From positions 1-64,000 of the forward strand of contig CAKTXA010000001.1 of NCBI GenBank assembly GCA_934631005.1: a DNA stretch of 64,000 nucleotides, written 5' to 3'. Under the pieces are notes generated by a model, which searched no databases, was not told the origin of the DNA, and was given only the letters and a program-made list of their open reading frames with translations. The number at the start of each line of letters is the position of its first letter. Within the stretch, counting starts at the first letter, position 1. Position numbers and translations under genes: made by a program. Shown here piece after piece: positions 53,028 through 61,643 of this stretch. This DNA comes from an uncultured Oscillospiraceae bacterium. Lineage in GTDB: Bacteria > Bacillota > Clostridia > Oscillospirales > Oscillospiraceae.

Positions 53028-54833
53028 TTATTTCTCCGCAAACAGCGGGACAAACTGGAATGTGCGGCAGTCGACCAGGCCGCGGTTCGTCAGGCGCAGC
53101 TCGGGCAGGCACGCCAGCGGCACCAGCGCCATGGTCATATACGGCGAATTGATGACGCAGCCCATCTGCTTCCACGCCGCGTCGAGCTTTGCCACCTTCT
53201 CCGCCATCTCCTGCACCGGCAGGTCGTTCATCAGCCCTGCGATGGGCAGCGGCACCACGGCCAGCACCTTCCCGTCCGCCACGGCGCACAGGCCGCCGCC
53301 GCACTCGATGAGCGTATTGGCCGCCAGCGCCATATCCTCGTCGTTCGTGCCCGCCACGAGCAGATTGTGCGCATCGTGCGAGACCGTCTGCGCCATCGCG
53401 CCCTTTTTGAAGCCGAAGCCCTTCAGGAAGCCCATGCCCTTCGTGCCCGTGGCATGGTGGCGCTCAAAAACGACCATTTTCATAATATCCTGCCCGGCGT
53501 CCGGCTGCACAAAGCCGTCCGCGACCGGCAGCTCCACCACCCGCTCGTAGTTGCCCACACGGTTGGGGATGATCTCGATGACGCGCGTTTTGACCGTGCT
53601 GCCCGCGCCTGCGGGCGCGGCGATGCGGAAGCTCTCGGCCGTGATCGGATGGCCGACGTGCATCGTGTGGCAGACGCTCTCGGGAAAGCTCGCCGGGGCG
53701 ATGTCTACGCACATCCGGCCGTTTTCGGCCACGACGTCGCCGTCGATGATCGTGCGGGTGATGCGGATGTCGCGAAGGTCGTCAAAGAACACGATGTCCG
53801 CGCACTTGCCGGGCGTGATGCTGCCCATCTCGTGATCCATGCGGAAGCACGTGGCCACGTTGATCGTCACATACTGGATCGCCTTGACGGGGTCGAGCCC
53901 CTCTTTGATCGCGCAGCGGACGATATGGTCGAGATGGCCGTCCTGAATGAGCGTGTCGGGGTGCGTATCGTCGGAGATGAGGCAGGCAAAGCGGTCGTCG
54001 ATCTTATTGTCCAGCACGGCGCGGATGATGACCGGCATATCGTGCCACGCGCTGCCGTAGCGCAGCAGCGCATACATCCCGTGCCGCATCTTCTCCAGCG
54101 CGTCCTCCGCGCGGGTCGACTCGTGGCAGCAGCGGATGCCGGAGGCGATGTACGCGTTCAGCGCCGCGCCGGTATCGGGGATGGAGAAGTGGCCGGTGAT
54201 GATGTTGTCGGACTTTAACGTCTCGGCAAGCTCGGCGTGGATATGCTCCTCCGCGCCGATCACGTTCGGGAAGCTCATCATCTCGCCAAGGCCCATGATG
54301 CCGTCCCACGTCATCATCTCGCGAATGTCGTCCGCACCGATGGCCGCGCCGGTATCCTCAAAGCCCGCCACCGCGGGCACGCACGACGGCGCGTTGGACA
54401 TCGCCTTGAGCGGGGCGCGCTTCGCGTCCTCGATCATCAGCCGCACGCCGTCCTTGCCGCAGACGTTGCAGATCTCGTGCGGATCCATGAAAATGCCCGT
54501 TGTGCCGCACGGGACGACCGCCCGGGCATATTCGCCCACAGTGATCATGGACGACTCCACGTGGATGTGACCGTCCATAAAGCCGGGCGCGATGTACTGG
54601 CCGTTTGCGTCGATGACCTTCGTCTCCGGGCCGATGCAGTGTGCGGCGTCGCCCACGAGCGCGATGCGCCCCGCGGCGACCGCGACGTCGATGCCCTCCT
54701 GGATCTCCGCCGTGCAGACATTGACCAGGCGCGCGTTTTTGATGACCAGCTCCGCCGGCTCCGCCCCCATAGCGACCCGCGCCAATGTGCGCGTCACCTC
54801 ATACAGCGGCTTTTTGCAGAATTTATTCAGCAT
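53028..54833 (-). CDS. ade: Adenine deaminase
   Basis: A 601-residue amidohydrolase that converts adenine to hypoxanthine. Metal ligands His89 and His91 lie in GHIHVESS, followed by the conserved DPHEICNVCG and further metal/catalytic segments; the C-terminal domain carries the GFGFKKGAMAQTVSHDAHNLLVAGTNDEDM signature. Normal length. Provides nitrogen and purines. Confidence 0.95.
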   Translation of the reverse strand: MLNKFCKKPLYEVTRTLARVAMGAEPAELVIKNARLVNVCTAEIQEGIDVAVAAGRIALVGDAAHCIGPETKVIDANGQYIAPGFMDGHIHVESSMITVGEYARAVVPCGTTGIFMDPHEICNVCGKDGVRLMIEDAKRAPLKAMSNAPSCVPAVAGFEDTGAAIGADDIREMMTWDGIMGLGEMMSFPNVIGAEEHIHAELAETLKSDNIITGHFSIPDTGAALNAYIASGIRCCHESTRAEDALEKMRHGMYALLRYGSAWHDMPVIIRAVLDNKIDDRFACLISDDTHPDTLIQDGHLDHIVRCAIKEGLDPVKAIQYVTINVATCFRMDHEMGSITPGKCADIVFFDDLRDIRITRTIIDGDVVAENGRMCVDIAPASFPESVCHTMHVGHPITAESFRIAAPAGAGSTVKTRVIEIIPNRVGNYERVVELPVADGFVQPDAGQDIMKMVVFERHHATGTKGMGFLKGFGFKKGAMAQTVSHDAHNLLVAGTNDEDMALAANTLIECGGGLCAVADGKVLAVVPLPIAGLMNDLPVQEMAEKVAKLDAAWKQMGCVINSPYMTMALVPLACLPELRLTNRGLVDCRTFQFVPLFAEK

Positions 54834-54882
54834 GGGATCTCCTCCTCACGTTTCATACAGGATCGCAGTCCTTGATATATCT

Positions 54883-54911
54883 ACAGTACCACAGTTCCCC
54901 CACCCCCGCAA
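54883..54911 (-). promoter_or_regulatory. Candidate promoter of ade
   Basis: Minus strand: TTGCGG (54906-54911), 17-bp spacer, TACTGT (54883-54888). Weak but correctly spaced, 50 nt ahead of ade. Confidence 0.5.
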
Positions 54912-54965
54912 GTAGAAAGTGCGCCCTGCGAGCAATCCGGCGGGCAAAACGGCGCAGCTCGTGAT

Positions 54966-55001
54966 ATAAAAATTCCCGCCAAAGCATCCTTGGCGGGAAT
55001 T
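54966..55001 (-). terminator. Terminator after the HepT-type gene
   Basis: A 12-bp stem AATTCCCGCCAA/TTGGCGGGAATT (54971-54982 with 54990-55001), followed on the minus strand by TTTATATC. Confidence 0.8.
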
Positions 55002-55003
55002 CT

Positions 55004-55411
55004 TTACAGTTCGGTATTCCGCAATATCTGCAGGCAGGCGTTTTTCAGTTCCGGAAGATCTTCGCACAGCGTTTTCCAGACCGCGGGCAGGTCGATGGCC
55101 CCGTAGGCGTGGACGTAGAAATTGCGCGTGTCCTTGATCATGCGCCACGGAACCGCGCGGTTTTGCTGCTTCGCTTCTTCCGAAAGCTGCGCCGTCAGCT
55201 CGCCGATCTGCACCACACACATACAGCAGGCGTCCTGAAATAAGTGATCCTGCCCAAAGGCTTCATAGGAGCTTTCATAGCGATCCAGATTATCCCGCAC
55301 CCGGTCGCAATAGCCGATGATCTTGTTCAAAATCAGGCGGTCACGATTTTCGATACAGCAGCACCTCGTCTTTCGCGATCCTGTCCAGAAAGTCCCGGTC
55401 GGAGGAATCAT
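55004..55411 (-). CDS. hepT: HepT-like HEPN-domain RNase toxin
   Basis: A HEPN-fold protein of the DUF86/HepT type. The RX4HXY motif is RNFYVHAY, close to the C-terminus; the Tyr is the site of AMPylation by the partner in characterised MntA-HepT pairs. The longest frame starts with an ATG at 55411 and overlaps the partner by 71 nt, but the recognisable domain begins only around residue 21, so the real start may be a non-ATG codon such as the TTG at 55330. Toxin identity rests on the family and the pairing. Confidence 0.8.
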   Translation of the reverse strand: MIPPTGTFWTGSRKTRCCCIENRDRLILNKIIGYCDRVRDNLDRYESSYEAFGQDHLFQDACCMCVVQIGELTAQLSEEAKQQNRAVPWRMIKDTRNFYVHAYGAIDLPAVWKTLCEDLPELKNACLQILRNTEL

Positions 55412-55637
55412 TGGTGACGAGATCGACCGGTACCTTCAGCGCGTCCTCCATATCCAGCCGCAATCCGCTGAGCTGGAACAGGGACATGACGCGGCCCTTT
55501 TCGATTTTCAGGTCCACGTCACTGTCGCGGCGTGCAGTGCCTTTGGAGTATGAACCGAACAGGCTGACGCTGCGCAGCCCGTGCGCCTGCGCGATCGGCG
55601 TAATGATCCGCCGCAGCTCTTCGATCGTGTATGGCAT
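55341..55637 (-). CDS. mntA: MNT-domain nucleotidyltransferase antitoxin
   Basis: A 98-residue minimal nucleotidyltransferase. Its active site GSYSKGTARRDSDVDL (GSx10DxD) is intact, as in MntA enzymes that AMPylate and neutralise HepT. A GTG three codons earlier overlaps the ribosome binding site; the ATG at 55637, 8 nt after GGAGG, is the start. It overlaps the HepT gene. Confidence 0.85.
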   Translation of the reverse strand: MPYTIEELRRIITPIAQAHGLRSVSLFGSYSKGTARRDSDVDLKIEKGRVMSLFQLSGLRLDMEDALKVPVDLVTNDSSDRDFLDRIAKDEVLLYRKS

Positions 55638-55668
55638 CCCCGTCACCTCCCCGTACTTTTCTGTTTCC

Positions 55669-55697
55669 AGTATAACAGTCTTTTTTAAGAATTACAA
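55669..55697 (-). promoter_or_regulatory. Promoter of the mntA-hepT pair
   Basis: Minus strand: TTGTAA (55692-55697), 17-bp spacer, TATACT (55669-55674), 32 nt ahead of mntA. Confidence 0.7.
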
Positions 55698-55731
55698 CCG
55701 AATTACACGTATTCAAAGCCGCGGTCACTTT

Positions 55732-56565
55732 TTATTCCGCTTCCTCCGGCGTTTCCGGGGTGTCGGCGGTGTCGGTGATGGTGGGGATGAAGGCTTTTGC
55801 GATCTTGCCTTTTCCGCGGCGCTTGATATAGAAATAGCCGATCACGCTGAACACGACCGCGCCGATGAAGTTGACGAACAGGTCCTCCATCGTGTCGTAC
55901 AGGCCGATGTCAAGATACCCGCCGAGGCCGAGGTCCTGCCCGTTGATCACCACGGACTCGATGCCGCTGACCGTGACGGGGATATTCTTATTCGTGGGGT
56001 CGAGCATGACGGACGTGATGGAGTGCACCACAGTGTCCTTCTGCATATCCCAGTGCAGCAGCCTGTCCATTCCAAACTCAAAAAACTCCCACAGCACGCC
56101 CACCGTCATTGAAAAGCAGAATGCCGCCAGCGCCACATACACCGGCGAGAGCGTGAATTTGATGCGGCTGTTGCGGTTGAGGATGTCGATGAGCGCAAAG
56201 CCCGTGGCCGCGCAGAGAAAGCCCGTGGTCGTGTGGAGCATCGTGTCCCAGTATGGGAAGGTGATGAAATAGCAGTCCAGCTCGCCCAGGATCTCCGCCG
56301 CAAAGATGAACAGCAGAATGATGATCTCCAGCGTAGACGGCAGCTCGATGCCGAAGTTCTGCTGGATGAACAGCGGCAGCAGGAACAGCACCAGCACCAG
56401 CAGGCAGATGAACGCGCTTTCATATTCGCCGCGCACGATGGACGAGACCAGCGTCGCCACCACGATCAGGCGCAGCACCAGATACACCGTGAACACCGCC
56501 GGCCGGCGGCGGATGGCGGCCTTCAGCCGCGGCCCTCTCGGCTCGCGGTTCGTTTTCTTCTTCAT
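55732..56565 (-). CDS. Multi-pass membrane protein (DUF2238-like)
   Basis: A 277-residue protein, basic N-terminus (KKKTNREPRGPRLK), then about seven hydrophobic segments. The HTTTGFLCAATGFALIDILNR stretch and WEFFEFGMDRLLHWDMQKDTVVHS resemble DUF2238-type integral membrane proteins; function unknown. A soluble acidic C-terminal tail (about 255-277) follows. The start ATG lies 7 nt after AAGGAGG; an upstream in-frame alternative would overlap the site. Confidence 0.7.
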   Translation of the reverse strand: MKKKTNREPRGPRLKAAIRRRPAVFTVYLVLRLIVVATLVSSIVRGEYESAFICLLVLVLFLLPLFIQQNFGIELPSTLEIIILLFIFAAEILGELDCYFITFPYWDTMLHTTTGFLCAATGFALIDILNRNSRIKFTLSPVYVALAAFCFSMTVGVLWEFFEFGMDRLLHWDMQKDTVVHSITSVMLDPTNKNIPVTVSGIESVVINGQDLGLGGYLDIGLYDTMEDLFVNFIGAVVFSVIGYFYIKRRGKGKIAKAFIPTITDTADTPETPEEAE

Positions 56566-56594
56566 GCGAACGCCTCCTTCTCCCAAAAGCTTGC

Positions 56595-56628
56595 GCCGCG
56601 CGCGGAAAAGCTATCCGCGCCGCGCGGC
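56595..56628 (-). terminator. GC-rich hairpin after the AI-2E-type gene
   Basis: GCCGCGCGCGGA (56595-56606) pairs with TCCGCGC-CGCGCGGC (56614-56628) with one bulge. The minus strand continues GCAAGCTTTT, so termination is possible, but the T-run is short. Confidence 0.4.
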
Positions 56629-56639
56629 GGCAGTTTTTT

Positions 56640-57788
56640 CTATTCCGCGCCGCCCGCTTCCGCGGCGGCTTTCTTTGCATTTTTGCGATCGACCGCCTCA
56701 CGCACGAGCGTATAGAGCACGGAGCACGTCGGCACGCTCGCGACCATGCCGAACACGCCGCCCACGCCGCCGCCCACCGTGACCGCGATGAGCACCCACA
56801 GCCCCGGCAGGCCCACGGACTTTCCGACCACGCGGGGGTAGATGAGGTTGTTGTCGACCTGCTGGAGGACAACGATGAACACCACGAACCAGACCGCCTG
56901 CATGGGCGAGACGAACAGGATCAGAAACGCCCCCAGCGCCGTGCCGAGCAGCGAGCCGAACATCGGGATGAGCGCCGTAAAGGCGATGAGCACGCTGATG
57001 GGCGCGGCATACGGCATTCGAAGCGCGCTCATGCCGCAGAAGCACAGCAGCCCGAGGATGCTGGCGTCCAGCATCTGCCCGGAGACAAAGCTGGAAAACG
57101 TCTGCCGCGTCAGCCCGAGCAGCCGCATCAGGCGCGCAAAGGCACGCTCCGGCAGCAGCGCGCACAAAAGCTTTTTACCCTGCGCGCCCAGGTGCTCCTT
57201 ATCCGCCAGAATATACACCGCCGCGGTCAGCGCCACCAGGCCGTTCACCACCGCCGAGATCGCGGAGCTCGTCACCGAGACCGTTGCGCCCAGCAGCGCG
57301 CCGCCCTGCGCGATCAAAAACGAAGCCGCTTTGGAGATGGCGCTCTCCAGCTGGTCGGACAGCGCCGTCAGCTCAAACCCCTGCGCCTGCAGCCACGCCT
57401 CCGCCGCGCCGAGCCACGTGCGGGCCTGCTCCGCCGCCTGCGGGATATAGCCCACGAGCGTGCGCATCGTGCGCACCAGCTCCGGCAGGATGATGAGCAC
57501 CACCAACGCCACCACGCCCAGCGTGATGAGCACCGTCAGCAGCAGGCAGACGGCGCGCTTTGCCCGCGCCGCGGGCGAAAACAGCCTGTCCCACAGGCGT
57601 TCGAGGGGCCTTAGCAGCTCGTTCATCACGAACGCCAGCACGCAGCCGAGCGCCACGGGCGAAAAGGCCGCGCGGATGGCCGCGAGCAGCGTCATCGCGC
57701 GCGCCGTGTTGAAGCACACGAACGCCAGCAGCGACGCAAAAATGACCAGCAAAAACAGATTGCGCCTGCCCCTGCCCGAGCCCTGCAT
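56640..57788 (-). CDS. AI-2E family transporter
   Basis: A 382-residue membrane protein of the UPF0118/AI-2E family, with about eight TM helices and the ending region FGSLLGTALGAFLILFVSPMQAVWFVVFIVVLQQVDNNLIYPRVVGKSVGLPGLWVL. Members are proposed exporters of small molecules, some as Na+/H+ antiporters. It has its own promoter. Confidence 0.88.
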   Translation of the reverse strand: MQGSGRGRRNLFLLVIFASLLAFVCFNTARAMTLLAAIRAAFSPVALGCVLAFVMNELLRPLERLWDRLFSPAARAKRAVCLLLTVLITLGVVALVVLIILPELVRTMRTLVGYIPQAAEQARTWLGAAEAWLQAQGFELTALSDQLESAISKAASFLIAQGGALLGATVSVTSSAISAVVNGLVALTAAVYILADKEHLGAQGKKLLCALLPERAFARLMRLLGLTRQTFSSFVSGQMLDASILGLLCFCGMSALRMPYAAPISVLIAFTALIPMFGSLLGTALGAFLILFVSPMQAVWFVVFIVVLQQVDNNLIYPRVVGKSVGLPGLWVLIAVTVGGGVGGVFGMVASVPTCSVLYTLVREAVDRKNAKKAAAEAGGAE

Positions 57789-57820
57789 ACCGCCGCCTCC
57801 TCGTGTCCTGATTTGGCTTT

Positions 57821-57849
57821 ATTGTAGCAGATACGGGACCGGCTTGCAA
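57821..57849 (-). promoter_or_regulatory. Promoter of the AI-2E-type gene, -35 in a hairpin stem
   Basis: Minus strand: TTGCAA (57844-57849), 17-bp spacer, TACAAT (57821-57826). The -35 and part of the spacer lie in the 11-bp hairpin at 57837-57868. Confidence 0.65.
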
Positions 57850-57868
57850 GCCGCGCCGCAAGCCGGTC
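57837..57868 (-). terminator. Hairpin downstream of feoB
   Basis: GACCGGCTTGC (57837-57847) pairs perfectly with GCAAGCCGGTC (57858-57868), loop 10 nt. It follows the feoB stop codon within 7 nt, but no T-run follows on the minus strand, so it may be a weak terminator or a 3'-end stabiliser. Confidence 0.5.
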
Positions 57869-57874
57869 GAAAAA

Positions 57875-59740
57875 TTACAGGATGGCATTCAGGATGCTGC
57901 ACAGAATCGCGCCCGCCGCCGCAGGCAAAAGCGCGGCCAGCAGCATCCAGCGGACGCTCCCCGTCTCGCGGCGGATGGTCAGCAGCGTCGTGCTGCACGG
58001 CCAGTGGAGCACGAAAAAGACCATCGTGCACAGCGTCTGCCGCGCCGTCCAGCCGCAGGCGGCCAGCGCCGCCGTGACCGGCGCGTCGCCCGCGAGCGCG
58101 CCGCCGCCCGTCAGGATCATCGCGCACAGCGGCAGCACCAGTTCGTTGGCGGGCAGCGCCAGCAAAAATGCCAGCAGCATCGCGCCGTTCATGCCGAGAA
58201 AGCCGCCCACCGGCTCCAGAAACGATGACGCCGCCGCGAGCAGCGGCACGCCGCCGGGGCGGATGTTGGCAAGGCACCAGATGGCGAGCCCCGCCGGGGC
58301 CGCCACCGCGAGGGCGCGCAGCAGCACGTGCGCCGTCCGGTCAAGAAGCGACCGCACGATCACCTGCCCGACCTGCGGCCGCCGGTATGGCGGCAGCTCC
58401 AGTGCGAACGCGCTCGGCACACCACGCAGCAGCGTCCCGCTGAGAACGCGCGAAACAAGCAAACTCATCCCCACGCCCAGCGCCACCGCGCCCGTCAGGA
58501 GCGCCGCGGCGGTCAGCCCGCCCGCCTGCGTCCCGGCCAGCATGCACGAAAGCGCGATCAGCGCCGGGAAGCGCCCGTTGCAGGGCACAAAGCTGTTGGT
58601 CAGGATGCCGATGAGCCGCTCGCGCGGCGAGTCGATGATGCGGCAGCCCGCCACGCCCGCGGCGTTGCAGCCGAGGCCCATGCACGTCGTGAGCGCCTGC
58701 TTGCCGCACGCGCCGCAGCACTGAAAGCAGCGGTCGGTCAAAAACGCCAGCCGCGGCAGATACCCCACATCCTCCAAAAGCGTAAAAAGCGGAAAGAAGA
58801 TCGCCACCGGCGGCAGCATCACCGAGACGACCTGCCCCACCGTACCGAACACGCCGTCCACCAGCGCGCCGGTCAAAAACGCGGGCAGGCCGCAGCGCTC
58901 TGCCGCCCGATGCAAAAGCGCACCCAGCGCCGTGAACATCCGCTGCAAAAGCTGCGAGGGGACGTTCGCGCCGCGGATGGTCAGCCACAAAACGCCGAAC
59001 AGCATCGCCGCCAGCGCCAGCCACCCGAGCCTACCGGTCAGCAGCCGGTCGGCGCGGCGCTGCCGGGCCTCGGCGGCGCTCGGCGCGGACGCCGTCACCG
59101 CATCCGCCAGCTGCGCCGCGCGCGCGACGAGGCAGCAGGTCGCGTCCTCCTCCGTCTCCCCATCCGCCTGCGGCGGCCTCGGGGCGTGCGGCTCCGTGCC
59201 CTCGATCACGCCGCAAACGCGCCGCCGCAGCATCTCCAGTCCCTCCGCGCGACCCGCCGCCATCGGCACGACCGGCACGCCGAGCAGACGCTCGAGCGCG
59301 GCGCAGTCGACCGTCAGGTTCCGCTTTTTCGCCTCATCCATCAGATTGACGCACACCACGACCTCGCGGCAGATGCCCAGCACCTGCAGTGCCAGCGTCA
59401 GGCTGCGCGCCAGACACGTCGCGTCGCACACCACCACCGCGCAGTCCGCGCGGCCGGAGCGCAAATAGTCCGTCGCCACGCGCTCCTCCTCAGAGCGGCT
59501 GCACAGCGAATAGGTCCCCGGCAGGTCGGCCACCACGTAGCCGCAGCCGTCGTATACGAACCGCCCCTGCGCCAGCGCGACCGTCTTGCCCGGCCAGTTG
59601 CCCGTGTGCTGGTGCAGGCCCGTGAGGGCGTTAAAGAGCGTACTTTTGCCGACGTTCGGATTGCCGGCGAGCGCCAGAATGCGGTCGTTTGGGTCGAGCT
59701 TTTTCACGCGCGGCAGCGCGTCCGGCGTCTTCACCCGCAT
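57875..59740 (-). CDS. feoB: Ferrous iron transporter FeoB
   Basis: A 621-residue Fe2+ transporter. N-terminal G domain: G1 GNPNVGKST (about 27-35), G3 DLPGTYSL, G4 NLMDE. The membrane part has about ten helices with the Cys-rich FQCCGACGKQALTTCMGLGCN gate segment. No FeoC follows. The start at 59740 lies 10 nt inside feoA; the frame is open further upstream without a good start. Confidence 0.94.
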   Translation of the reverse strand: MRVKTPDALPRVKKLDPNDRILALAGNPNVGKSTLFNALTGLHQHTGNWPGKTVALAQGRFVYDGCGYVVADLPGTYSLCSRSEEERVATDYLRSGRADCAVVVCDATCLARSLTLALQVLGICREVVVCVNLMDEAKKRNLTVDCAALERLLGVPVVPMAAGRAEGLEMLRRRVCGVIEGTEPHAPRPPQADGETEEDATCCLVARAAQLADAVTASAPSAAEARQRRADRLLTGRLGWLALAAMLFGVLWLTIRGANVPSQLLQRMFTALGALLHRAAERCGLPAFLTGALVDGVFGTVGQVVSVMLPPVAIFFPLFTLLEDVGYLPRLAFLTDRCFQCCGACGKQALTTCMGLGCNAAGVAGCRIIDSPRERLIGILTNSFVPCNGRFPALIALSCMLAGTQAGGLTAAALLTGAVALGVGMSLLVSRVLSGTLLRGVPSAFALELPPYRRPQVGQVIVRSLLDRTAHVLLRALAVAAPAGLAIWCLANIRPGGVPLLAAASSFLEPVGGFLGMNGAMLLAFLLALPANELVLPLCAMILTGGGALAGDAPVTAALAACGWTARQTLCTMVFFVLHWPCSTTLLTIRRETGSVRWMLLAALLPAAAGAILCSILNAIL

Positions 59741-59976
59741 AGGCCGCACCCGATCTCCACGCGCGCGGCGTCGCACTGCCGCAGCGCGATCACCGCCCCG
59801 CGCACAACAAACGCCGCCGGGCTGCCCGACGGCGCGCGCAGCAGGCACTCCGCCCGTGTCCCGGGCACCAGCCCCAGCTCCAACAGCCGCCGGCGCATCG
59901 CGCCGTCCAGCCGCAGCTCCCGCACCACGCCGCTCTCCCCGACCCGTAGCGCCCCCAACGTCCGCCCCAGTTCCAT
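59731..59976 (-). CDS. feoA: Ferrous iron transport protein A
   Basis: An 81-residue SH3-like protein (RRRLLELGLVPGTRAECLLRAPSGSPAAFVVRG) that binds FeoB. AGGAG lies 8 nt before the ATG at 59976; a GTG three codons upstream overlaps the site. It ends in Cys residues (CGLCG) that could bind iron. It overlaps feoB by 10 nt. Confidence 0.93.
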   Translation of the reverse strand: MELGRTLGALRVGESGVVRELRLDGAMRRRLLELGLVPGTRAECLLRAPSGSPAAFVVRGAVIALRQCDAARVEIGCGLCG

Positions 59977-60050
59977 AGCGTCCACTCCTCACGTGATCAT
60001 TTCTACCCCCAGAATATGACCGCTGACGGGAGGGAGTGACAAATATATTC

Positions 60051-60418
60051 AGGTAAGAAGTAAGAGTGAATAGTGAATAGCTACGCACTCACTGTCGAAT
60101 CCCCGACGCACCGACGAATCGTAGGCACCCCATAGCTTCCCCTGGGGGCCGATTCTCCCTATCAGGGGGAAATGTCCCGAAGGGACAAAGAGGGTAGGGA
60201 TAGCTGTCGCCGCAGGCGACTGATGAGGGTCGGGGAGCAGTTGCGTTTTGGAACAACTGCAAAGCTATCCATAAGTGCTCCCCGACCCTCATCCGGCTCG
60301 CTCCGCTCGCCACCTTCCCCGAGGGGAAGGCAAGGGGGTGCCTACCATCCCGCTCCTGCGTCAGGGATTCGGCAGCACGCGCCCTACTTCTTCACTCTTC
60401 ACTATTCCCTCTTACCTA
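60051..60418. repeat. Structured intergenic repeat, copy D with nested module in opposite orientation
   Basis: Terminal inverted repeats AGGTAAGA...TCTTACCT (outermost) and GTGAATAGTGAATAG / CTTCACTATTCCC tails. The core has the GATGAGGGTCGGGGAGCA / TGCTCCCCGACCCTCATC arms. The left-hand CTTCCCC stem holds the same module of about 54 nt as copy C (60149-60202), but reverse-complemented. Confidence 0.8.
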
Positions 60419-60452
60419 AAAAATCCCCCGCCGGGGGGCGGGGGGATTTTTT
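60419..60452. terminator. Terminator after the PatB-like gene
   Basis: AAATCCCCCGCC and GGCGGGGGGATTT pair with one bulged G, flanked by A-run and T-run, so it can work in both directions. Confidence 0.85.
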
Positions 60453-61617
60453 ATGCTCTTCCCATCGCCCGCAGTTCACGGATGATGGCGTCTGCGGCTT
60501 TCTGGACGGTGTCGTGATTCGTGGCCAGGTTCAGGCGGATCATGGTGTCGGCGCCGGGGCCGAACCAGCGGCCGTAGTCCACGGCCAGACGGCAGCGGTG
60601 CTGGAAGAAGTCCTCCAGCTCGCCCGGCGCGAGATACGCGCCAAAGTCGATCCACATGAGATACGTCCCCTGCAGCTCCGTCACCACGGCCTTCGGCAGC
60701 CGCGCCGCCAACTCGTCCCGCACAAAGGTGTAGTTCGCCCAGATGGTGTCCTTCACCTCTTCAAACCACGCCGCGCCGCCGCGGTACGCCGCCTCGGCGG
60801 CGACATAGCCGAACATATTGCCGCTCGTCATCGCGAGCGTCTTTTGCAGCGCGTCAAACTGCCGCCGCAGCGTCTCATCCGGCAGGATGACGAACGCGTT
60901 CTGGCAGCCCGCGAGGTTAAAGGTCTTGCTCGGGGCCATGAGCGTGACGAGCATATCGTCATAGCTGCCCACCGCGGCCGCGCAGTGGTGCGTATGCGGG
61001 GCAAAGACGAAGTCGTTATGGATCTCGTCGGCGATGACCTTCACGTCGTGTTTCCGGCAAATGTCGAGCATCCGCCGCAGCTCCTCGCCTGTCCACACGC
61101 GGCCCACGGGGTTATGCGGCGAGCAGAGGATGAACGCGCGGACGTCGTTTTCTGCGATGTCGCGCTCAAAGCGCGCAAAATCGACCGAATACGCGCCGCC
61201 GTTATTCACAAGCGGGCACTCGATGAGCCGCCGGTCGTTATTTCGCACGGCGTTCGCGAACGGATAATACACCGGCGAGAGGATGATGACGGCGTCCTGC
61301 ACCTCGGTGAGCGTCTGCACGAGCAGATTCAGCCCCGTCACCACACCCGGCGTAAAGCGCAGCCATTTGCGGTCTACGGCGTAGCCGTGATGCTCCCACT
61401 GCCAGTCGGCAAAGGCGGTATAGTAGCCCTCCGGGGGAAAATTGTAGCCGAACACGCCCACGTCGACCAGCCTTTCCAACGCCTGCCGCACGCACGGAGC
61501 GGTCTTAAAGTCCATATCCGCGACCCACAGACCGAGCAGGCCGCCCTCGCCGAACGTCTTTTCCTGTCCGTCCCACTTTTCGCAGCCCGTGCCGCGGCGA
61601 TCTACATATTCCAGCAT
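60451..61617 (-). CDS. MalY/PatB-type cystathionine beta-lyase/aminotransferase
   Basis: A 388-residue PLP enzyme of the MalY/PatB group, which cleaves C-S bonds of cystathionine or cysteine conjugates. It shows GLWVADMDFKTAPCV, SPHNPVGRVW, and the PLP lysine in MAPSKTFNLAG. A TTG six codons upstream precedes the SD; the ATG at 61617, 8 nt after AGGGAG, is the start. Third gene behind the NifU-like and GGGtGRT genes, only 70 nt later on the same strand, so it is probably in one operon; release of sulfur from cysteine compounds would fit an Fe-S role (inference). Confidence 0.87.
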   Translation of the reverse strand: MLEYVDRRGTGCEKWDGQEKTFGEGGLLGLWVADMDFKTAPCVRQALERLVDVGVFGYNFPPEGYYTAFADWQWEHHGYAVDRKWLRFTPGVVTGLNLLVQTLTEVQDAVIILSPVYYPFANAVRNNDRRLIECPLVNNGGAYSVDFARFERDIAENDVRAFILCSPHNPVGRVWTGEELRRMLDICRKHDVKVIADEIHNDFVFAPHTHHCAAAVGSYDDMLVTLMAPSKTFNLAGCQNAFVILPDETLRRQFDALQKTLAMTSGNMFGYVAAEAAYRGGAAWFEEVKDTIWANYTFVRDELAARLPKAVVTELQGTYLMWIDFGAYLAPGELEDFFQHRCRLAVDYGRWFGPGADTMIRLNLATNHDTVQKAADAIIRELRAMGRA

Positions 61618-61643
61618 TGCATTTTCTCCCTTCAAGATACAGA

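Noticed and set aside
59977..60050. Fur box or promoter ahead of feoA
   Set aside because: I looked for a GATAATGATwATCATTATC-like palindrome and for a -35/-10 pair; only TTGTCA with a poor -10 (TCATAT) was found, so no call was made.
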